From Myxococcales bacterium (GTDB lineage Bacteria; Myxococcota_A; Polyangia; Palsa-1104): a stretch of DNA of 64,000 nucleotides. The stretch lies in assembly GCA_003170275.1 (NCBI GenBank), contig PNAM01000110.1, forward strand, positions 62,001-126,000, read 5' to 3'. Shown piece by piece: positions 38,801-47,800 of the stretch (within the stretch, counting starts at the first letter, position 1; every line of letters starts with the position of its first letter). The notes beneath the pieces are model-generated. The model was given only the letters and a program-made list of their open reading frames with translations. It did not search any database and had not been told where the DNA came from. The position numbers and the translations under genes are program-made.

Positions 38801-41800
38801 ATCGCCACCACGGTCTCGGGGACGACGCCGTGGGCGCGAAGATGATGCGCGAGCTGGTTGGCCCGCCGGTCGAGCGCGCGGTACGAGAGCTCCTGGTCAC
38901 CGGCGCGCACCGCGATGGCGTCGGGCGTCCGTGCCGCCTGCGCCTCGAACAGCTCGTGCAGCGTGCTGGTTGGAAACGACGCGCACGGTTGGTCGAGCAG
39001 GCGCTGCCGCTCCGCCGCGGAATGGAGCGGCAGCCGGGAGATGGCACGATCCGGATCGGCGACGATTCGCTCGAGCAGCGTGGCGAGGTGGCTGCCGAAG
39101 CGCGCGATGGTGGCCTCGTCGAACAGCGCGGTGCGGTACTCGAAGAACGCGCCCAGCTCGCCGCCGTGATCGGTGAACGCGAGCGTGAGATCGAACTTCG
39201 CGGTGCCGCCGTCGACCGGCAGCACCTCCAGCGCGAGGCCCGCCTCGTCCTCGACCACCGCACTGAGGTTGTGCAGCACCAGCATCACCTGGAACAGCGG
39301 CGAGCGGCTGCGATCGCGCGGCGGGCGCAACCGCTCGACCACCGCATCGAACGGCACGTCCTGGTGCGCGAAGCCGGCCTGCACGACCTCGTGCACCCGG
39401 CCAAGCAGTTGGCGAAACGACGGATCTCCCGAGAGATCGCTGCGCAACACCAGCGTGTTGAGGAAGAAGCCGATCAGCTCCTCGGTCTCCGGTCGGCGAT
39501 TGGCCACCGGCGCACCGACGGGGACGTCGTCGCCCGCGCCGAGCCGGTGCAGCAGCGTTTGAAACGCCGCCAGGAGCACCGTGAACAGCGTCGCGCGCTC
39601 GGAGCGGGCCAGCGCCTCGAGCTTGCTGCGGAGCCCGGCGGGCAGCTCGATCGGGCAGCGCGCACCTTGGTGATCGAGCACCGCCGGCCGCGGGCGATCG
39701 GTCGGTAGCGGCAACAGCTCGGGACAGCCGGCGAGCTGCTGCTCCCAGTAGGCGAGCTGGCGCGCCACCTCATCGCCGGACAGCCAGCCGCGCTCCCATT
39801 CGGCGAAGTCGCGGTATTGGATGGGCAGCGCCGTCGTCGCCGGATGGGAGAGCTCACGCAAGAACAGCGCGCTCGACCAGCCGTCGGTGATGATGTGGTG
39901 CATGACGCACAGGAGCAGGTGGTCCCCGTCGCCGAGCCGCACCAGCTCGGCGGAGAGGAGCGGCCCGCGCGCGAGATCGAACGGGCGGCGCACCGCGGCG
40001 GCGAGGTGGGCGCCGAGCGCACGCTCGCGATCGGTTTCCGGGAGCGCGCTCAGATCGGTGACCGGCAGGTCGATGCGCGCCTGCGCGGCGATCACCTGCA
40101 CCGGCTCGTCGTCACCCTCGGCGAAGGTGGTGCGCAGCGTCTCGTGTCGCTCGACGATCCGGCGCAGCCGTTCGGCGAGCGCGGCGACGTCGAGCGGCCC
40201 GCGCAAGCGGATGGCGAGCGGGATGTTGTAGAGCGGGCTCGATCGATCGAGCTCGGAGAGCAGCCACAGTCGCCGCTGCCCGAACGACAACAGGGCGCGG
40301 CGCGGCTGCGCGATGATGGCGGGCGGTCGCTGTTCGCGTCGCGAGCCGCGCGCCGCGTCGATCTTCTCCGCCTGCTGCGCCACCGTCGGCGCGGCGAACA
40401 GGTCGCGCAGCGTCAGCTCCACCTCGAAGCGCCTGGTCACGCGCGCGAGCAGCCGCGGCGCCAGCAGCGAATGGCCGCCGAGCGCGAAGAAGTCGTCCTC
40501 CACGCCGACGCGCTCGACGCCGATGATCTCGCACCACAACGCGGCCAGCGCCACCTCGGTCGCGCTGCGCGGCGCGACGTAGCTCGCCTCCGACGAGGGC
40601 GCGGGCGCGGGCAGCCGGCGGCGATCGACCTTGCCGTTGGGCAACAGCGGCAACGCGGCGAGGCTGGTGAAGAACGACGGCACCAGCGGATCCGGCAGCG
40701 TGAGCGCGAGGAAGCGGCGCAGCTCGGATGGAGCGAGCGCGGCCTCGCGCGGCACCACGTACGCCGCCAGCCGGCGGTCGCCGGATCCGTCGTCCCACGC
40801 GCCGACCGCCGCCGCCAGCACCGACGGATGGGCTTCGAGCGCGGCCTCGACTTCGCCCGGCTCGACGAGGATCCCGCGGATCTTGATCTGATCGTCGAGC
40901 CGCCCGAGGATCTCCAGGGCGCCGTCGGCGCGGGTGCGCCCGCGATCGCCGGTGCGGTAGGTGAGACAGCCGCCGTCGAGGCGGAACGGAGCGCCGAGGT
41001 AGCCCAGCGCGCCGTACGGCGTTCGAATCACCACTTCGCCGGGCTCGCCGAAGCCGCACTGCCGCCCCGCTTCCGTGAGCACCAGCGCCTGCGTCCCGGG
41101 CAGCGCGAACCCGGCCGGCTGCGCGCCCGGCGCGAGGTCGTCCGGCACTTCGTAGCAGCACTTGGCCAGCGTGGTCTCGGTCGGTCCGTAGAGCACCGCG
41201 ATTCGGCCGGCGCGCGGAAACTGCCCGCGGAAGCGCTCGACCAGCACGTCGGTGAGCGGCTCGCCCGCCGAGAAGATCCAGCGCAGCGATGCCAGCGTCA
41301 GCCCGGGCGGCGGGTCGGCGATCCACGCCCGCAACAGCGACGGGACGGTGTGCAGCAGCGTCACGCCTTCGCGCTCCATCCAGGTCAGCACCTCTGAGCC
41401 GGCCGGCGGGCGCTCGGGCAGGCACAGGGTGGCGCCGGCGGTGAGCGGCGTGAACACGTCGCGCAACAGCACGTCGAAGGAGAGCGCGGTGAGCTGCGCC
41501 GAACGATCGCCGGGACCGATCGCGAAGTGCGCGCGCTGCCAGGCGGTGAAGTGCGCGATGCCTTTTTGCGACCCGAGGACGCCTTTGGGCGTGCCGGTGG
41601 TGCCGGAGGTGAAGAAGACGTAGGCAGCGTCGTCGCCGTGCAGGCGCGGTAGCTCGCGCCCGGCCGCGGACGGCAGGTCCGATCGTCCGTCGGGTTCGAG
41701 GTGGATGGTCTCCGGCGCATCGTCGAGCCCCGGCGGCCCGACGGAGAGCAGGAAACGCGCGCGCGCCTCCCGCAGGAGCAGGCGCTTGCGGTTGGCCGGC

Positions 41801-44800
41801 TGCTCGGGATCGATGGTGAGCAGCACGCCGCCGCTCAGGAACACGCCCAGCATGCCGGCGACCACCCCGGCGCTGCGCGGACCCATCACGGCCACCACGT
41901 CGCCCTTGACGAGCCCGCGCGCGAGCAGCCCACGCGCCAGGGCGACCGATCGCGTGCTCAGCGCGCCGTAGGTGAGGATGCTGCCGGCGCTGCGGATGGC
42001 CGGTTGCTGTGGGCGCTCCGCCGCCACCGCGAGGAAGCGCTCGCCCACCAGCGGATGGTCCTCCTCGACGAGCGGCGCCTGCGGATCGGGCAGCCGCGAC
42101 GACGAGCTCGGCTCGATCAGCGAGAAGGCGTCGATCGGCGAATCGGGCGCGCCCACGATCTGATCGAGCAGGTGCACGTACTGATCGAGCAACACGCGCA
42201 TCCGCTCATTGGAGAACAGCGCGCTGCGATAGACCAGCGACAGCACGATCCCGTCGTCGCGATCGAACGCGTACAGCGTCAGCGCGAGCTTCGATTGCGG
42301 CGGCGGCGACGGGAAGCTGCGCCGGTCGAGCCCCGGCAGCTCGATCCCGTCGGTGCCGGCGTGAACGTAGTTGAACAGCAGATCGTACAGCGGATTTCGC
42401 GACGGCTGGCGTTTGGGCTGCAGCGCGTCCACCAACTTTTCGAACGGTAGGTCCTGGTGATCGTAGGCCTCGAGCGCCGCCGTCCGCACGCGCGCGAGCA
42501 GCTCGCGAAAGGTGGGCTGGCCCGAGAGCTCGGCGCGCAGCGGCAGCGTATTGACGAAGCAGCCGATGGTCTCCTCGGTCTCGACGCGGTTGCGATTGGC
42601 GATCGGCACGCCGATGAGGAAGTCGTCCTGGCCGCTCTGGCGCTGGAGCAGGAGCTGGAACGCCGCCAGCAGCACCATGAAGTGGGTCGCGCCGGTCTCC
42701 GCGCACAATCGCTCGAGCGACGCGGCCTGTGCGGGCGCGAGGGTCCGCACCTCGGCCGCGCCCTGGTGGCCGGTGCCGGCACGATCGGGCGCCAGCAGCG
42801 ACGGCGGCTGCTCGCCGGCGAGGCGCTGTTTCCAGTAGCCGAGCTGCCGTTCGAGCGTCGCGCCGGAGAGCCAGCGGCGCTGCCAGCGGGCGAAGTCGCG
42901 GTAGCGCAGCGGCTGATCCGGCAGCGAGGCCGGCGCTCCGCGGGCGAGCGCGCGATAGTGCAGCGCCAGCTCGCGCTCCATCACCTGCTGCGACCAGCCG
43001 TCGGTGAGCAGGTGATGGACGGTCAGCGCCAGCACGTGATCGTCGGGGCCGAGCTTCACCACCTGCGCGCGCAACAGCGGGCCGCGCGCCAGATCGAACG
43101 GCCGCGTGGTCGCCTCCTCGACGAGCGTTGCGGCGCGCGCGTCCCGCTCGGCCGGCGGCAGCGCCGACAGATCGTCGACGCGGATCGGCTGCGCGAGCGC
43201 TTCGGCGATCACCTGGGTGGGCCGGCCGTCCACCGCCGGAAACGACGTGCGCAGGATCTCGTAGCGACGAATCAGCGCGTGGAACGCCTGTTCCAGCGTG
43301 GCGACGTCGAGCGGCCCGCGATAGCGATCGACCTGCGCGAGGTGATAGACCGAGGTCCCCGGCTCGAGCTGCTCGAAGAACCAGATCCGCTCCTGCGCGA
43401 ACGAGAGCGGGGCGGGTCCGGTCTCGCGCGTGGCCTCGATCGGCGGCGGTGCCGGATCGCGCCGGCGCGCTTCGACGATGCGCCGCGCCAGCTCCGCCAC
43501 CGTCGGCGATTCGAAGACCGTGCGCACGCGCAGCTCGACGGCGAAGAGCGTGCGGATGCGCGAGACCAGGCTGGTGGCGAGCAGCGAGTGGCCGCCGAGG
43601 TGGAAGAAGTGGTCGTCGCGGCCGGCGTGCGGCAGCCGCAGCAGGCGGGCGTAGATCCCCGCCAGCAGCTCCTCGACCGGCGAGCGCGGCGCGACGAATG
43701 GCACGCCGTCGGGCGCCGACTCCGGTGCAGGGAGCGCGCGCCGATCGACCTTGCCGGACGGCGTCACCGGCAGCGCGTCGAGCCGCACCACGCGCGACGG
43801 GATCAGGTAGTCGGGCAGGTGCGCGCGCAGCTCGCGGCGCAGTCCGTCGGTGGAGAAGCCCGGGCCGCTCACCACGTAGGCGACCAGGCTGTTGTCACCG
43901 TTGGCATCGGCGAGCGCGATCACCGCCGCGGCCTGCACCCCGCTCACCCGCGCCAGCGCCACCTCGATCTCGCCGGGCTCGACGCGAAAGCCGCGCACCT
44001 TGAGCTGGTCGTCGTTGCGTCCCAAGAACGCGATCGAGCCGTCGGGCAGCTCGCGCGCGAGATCGCCGGTACGGTACATGCGCGCGCCGGGCACGCCGGC
44101 GAACGGATCGGGGACGAAGCGCGCCGCGGTCAGCCCGGGCTGATCGAGGTAGCCGCGCGCCACGCAGGCGCCGCCGAGGTAGAGCTCGCCCGGCAGGCCG
44201 ACCGGAACCGGATCGCCGTGGCGATCGAGGAGATGGACCTGCGCGCCGTCGATCGGCTGGCCAATCGACGGCAGCGCCGGCCAGCGGGCGACCTCGGGCG
44301 GCAGCGTGACCGCGGTCGCCACGTGGGTCTCGGTGGGCCCGTAGTGGTTGGCCAGCCGGCAGTGCGGCAGCGCCGCGAACAGCTCGCGCACCCGCGCAGT
44401 GATCTGCAGCGGCTCGGCAGTCGCGATCAGCTCGCGCAGCCGCGACAGATCGGGCAGGCGATCTTCGGCGTGCTCGGCCAGTTGGCGCAACAGGCTCGCC
44501 GAGACGATCGCCTTTTCGATCCGGCGCTCGGCCATCAGCGCGAGCAGGCGCGGCACCTCGCGGCGCTCGTCCTCCGACAACAGGACCACCGTGCCGCCCG
44601 AGGACAGCGCGGCGAACAGCTCGTGGCTGCTCGCGTCGAAGCTGAGCGACGCCAGCTGCAGGACGCGCACGCCCGCCAGCAGGGTCCGGTTGTGCCAGGT
44701 GCACAACGTGGCGAGCACGCGGTGCGGGACGACCACGCCCTTGGGACGCCCGGTCGAGCCGGAGGTGTAGATCACGTAGCAGGCACTCTCGGCGTGGCTG

Positions 44801-47800
44801 CGGGGCGGCAGCGGCGCGCGCGACGGTGACTCGTCCGGCTGGACGGCGGAGAGCCACTCGATCGCGCCGCGGTAGCCGGCGAGCAGCGCGCGGTGACGCT
44901 CGTGCGCGAGCACCACCTGCGCGCCGGAATGCTCGAGCATGTACAGCAGGCGCTCGGCGGGGTAGTCCGGATCGAGCGGCACGAAGGCGCCGCCTGCCTT
45001 GAGGATCGCGAGCACGCCGACGACCATCTCGATCGAGCGATCGGCGCAGATCCCCACGCGGGTCTCGGGACCCACGCCGAGCGCGACCAGACGATGCGCC
45101 AGCCGATCGGAGCGCTCATCGAGCTGGCGATAGCTCACGCGCGATTCGCCCATCTCCACCGCCACGACCTCCGGCGTGCGTGCTGCCTGCGCCGCGAAGA
45201 GCTGGTGGACCGGCGGCGGGGAGACGGCCGGTCGGGACGGGCGCCGCGGCGCGTGCAGCTCGAGCGCGCTGATTCGCGCGGCGGGCCGCGCCACCATCGT
45301 TTCGAGCAGCCGGCGGTATTGCGCCACCATCCGCTCGATCGTCGCCGGGTCGAACAGATCGCTGTCGTACTCGACGTAGCCCTGCACCTCGCCGTCGGTC
45401 ACCTCCCAGATCCAGGACTGGTCGAACTTGGCGGTGCCGGCGCGCGGCGGCAGCGGCCCGACCTGCGCGCCCTCGAGCGTCAGCCGGCGGTGCGGCGTGT
45501 TCGAGAGCGAGAACAGCAGCTGGAACAGCGGCGCGGACGCCAGCGAGCGCGGCGGGTTGAGCTCCTCGACCAGCTTCTCGAGCGGCAGATCCTGGTACTG
45601 GTAGGCGCCGAGCGCCGTCTCGCGCACGCGCGCCAGCAGCTCGCCGAGGGTCGGATCGCCCGAAAGATCGGTGCGCAGCGCCAGCGTGTTGTCGAAGAAA
45701 CCGATCAGCCCTTCGAGCTCCGAGCGCGTGCGGTTGGCGATCGGCGTGCCGACCACCAGATCGCTCTGCCCGCTGTGCCGCTGCAGGAGCACATAGAAGC
45801 CCGCCAACAGGGTCATGAACAGCGTGCAGCCGTGCGCGCGCGACAGCTCGTCCAGCGCCTGTGCGAGCTCGTGCGGCAGCCGGCAGGAGACCAGCCCGCC
45901 TTCGTGCCGCTGCACCGGCGGCCGCGGCCGGTCCGACGGCAGCGCGAGCAGCGGCGGCGCGCCACGCAGGCGATCCCGCCAATATGCGAGCAGCCGCTCC
46001 GACCGCTCGCCGCGTAGCTCGTCCCGCTGCCAGCTCGCGAAGTCGGCGTACTGGATGGGCAGCTCGGGCAGCGCCGGCGCGGTTCCGCCGGTGAAGGCCC
46101 GGTACAGCGCGCCGAGCTCACGGTAGAGCACGCCGATCGACCACGCATCGGAGACGATGTGGTGCATCGTCAAGAGCAGCACGTGCTGGTCGGGCGCGAG
46201 CGAGAACAGGCGCGGGCGAAACAGCGGGCCGTGCTCGAGATCGAACGGGCGCCGCTCTTCCTCGGCGATCCGATCTTCGGCGCGCGCCGGATCGATCGGC
46301 TCCGCGATCAGCGCAGCGGGCAGCGCAGGGTGGACGCGGAGCTGCGGCTGGCCGTCGACGCTGTCGAAGGTGGTGCGCAGCGTCTCGTGGCGGCGGATGA
46401 GCGCCTCGAGGCTGCGCGACAGCGCGTCGACGTGCAGCGGACCGGCGATGCGGTTGGTGATGGCGACGTTGTAGGTGGCGCGGCCCGGCTCGAGCTGCTC
46501 GAGAAACCAGAGTCGCTGTTGCGCGTATGACAGCACGCCCGGCTGATCGCGCGCCGTCCGTTCAATCGGCAGCCGCGCGGGCTCGCTCGTGCGCGCGTCG
46601 GAGATCGCCTGCGCCAGGCCCGACACCGTCGGCGACTCGAAGACCGTGCGCAGCGGCAGCTCGACGCCGAACGCCTTCAGCACGCGGGCGGTCAGGCTGG
46701 TGGCGAGCAGCGAATTGCCGCCGAGGTGGAAGAAGTCATCGTCTCTCCCGACGCGCGGAAGCGCCAGCAGCTCGCCGATGATTCCCGCCACCAGCGCTTC
46801 GGCCGGCGTGCGAGGCCCGACGAAGACCTGCTCCTCCGGGGCCGGCAGCGCCAGCCGATCGAGCTTGCCCGACGGGGTCCTCGGCAAGGCGTCGAGCAGC
46901 ACCAAGCGCGACGGCACCAGGTACTCCGGCAGCCGCGCCCGCAACGCGCTGCGCAGCTCGTCGGTCCCGAGCGGTGCGCGAGTGACCACGTAGGCCACCA
47001 GGCTGCGCCCTCCCCTCTTGTCGACGGGCGCAATGACCGCCGCCTCCGATGCGCCCGCCGCGATCAGCGCCGCCTCGATCTCGCCGGTCTCGACGCGTAG
47101 CCCGCGCAGCTTGATCTGGCCGTCGATGCGGCCGACCAGCTCGAGCTCGCCATCCGGGCGCCAGCGCACGCGGTCGCCGGTGCGAAACAGGCGGGCGCCC
47201 GGCTCGCCGAACGGATCGGGCACGAAGCGCGCGGCGGTCAGGCCGGGGCGACGGTGGTAGCCGCGGCCGACGCCGAGCCCGCCGACGTACAGCTCGCCCA
47301 CCGCGCCGAGCGGCACCTGCCGCAAGCGATCGTCGAGCACGCGCAGCGGCTGGTTTGCCAGCGCGTGGCCGTAGGGCACGCTCGCCCACGACCGATCGGG
47401 CGCCACGATCTCGAACGCGTTGGAGGCGAACGAGCACTCGGCCGGCCCGCCCAGGTTCCACACGCGCGCGGCCGGCAGCACCGCGCACAGGCGAGACGGC
47501 AGCGTGACCGGCATCGCCTCCCCGCCGAGCACGAGCATGCGCAGCGGCGAGGCGGCCAGCGCGGCGTGCTGCCCGTGGTCGAGGAGCGCCAGCAGCACCG
47601 ACGGGACCGCGCTCATCACCGTGCAGCCGCGGTCGCGCACCGTGCGCGCAATGGCGGCGGGATCTCCCGCGCCGGCTGGCACGATCACCACCGCCGCGCC
47701 GGCTGCCAACGCGCCGAAGATCTCGAACACGCTGAAGTCGAAGTTGAACGACGCGATGGCGGAGAGCCGGTCTTGCGCGGTCAGCCCGAGGCGCTCGACC

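Noticed and set aside
36553..39708. Open frame of more than 1,000 codons on the plus strand opposite NRPS-B
   Set aside because: It mirrors the GC-rich codons of NRPS-B; the translation is low-complexity Arg/Gln/Ala/His-rich with no domain. The same applies to other long antisense frames over the NRPS genes (42457-44829, 47254-50511).
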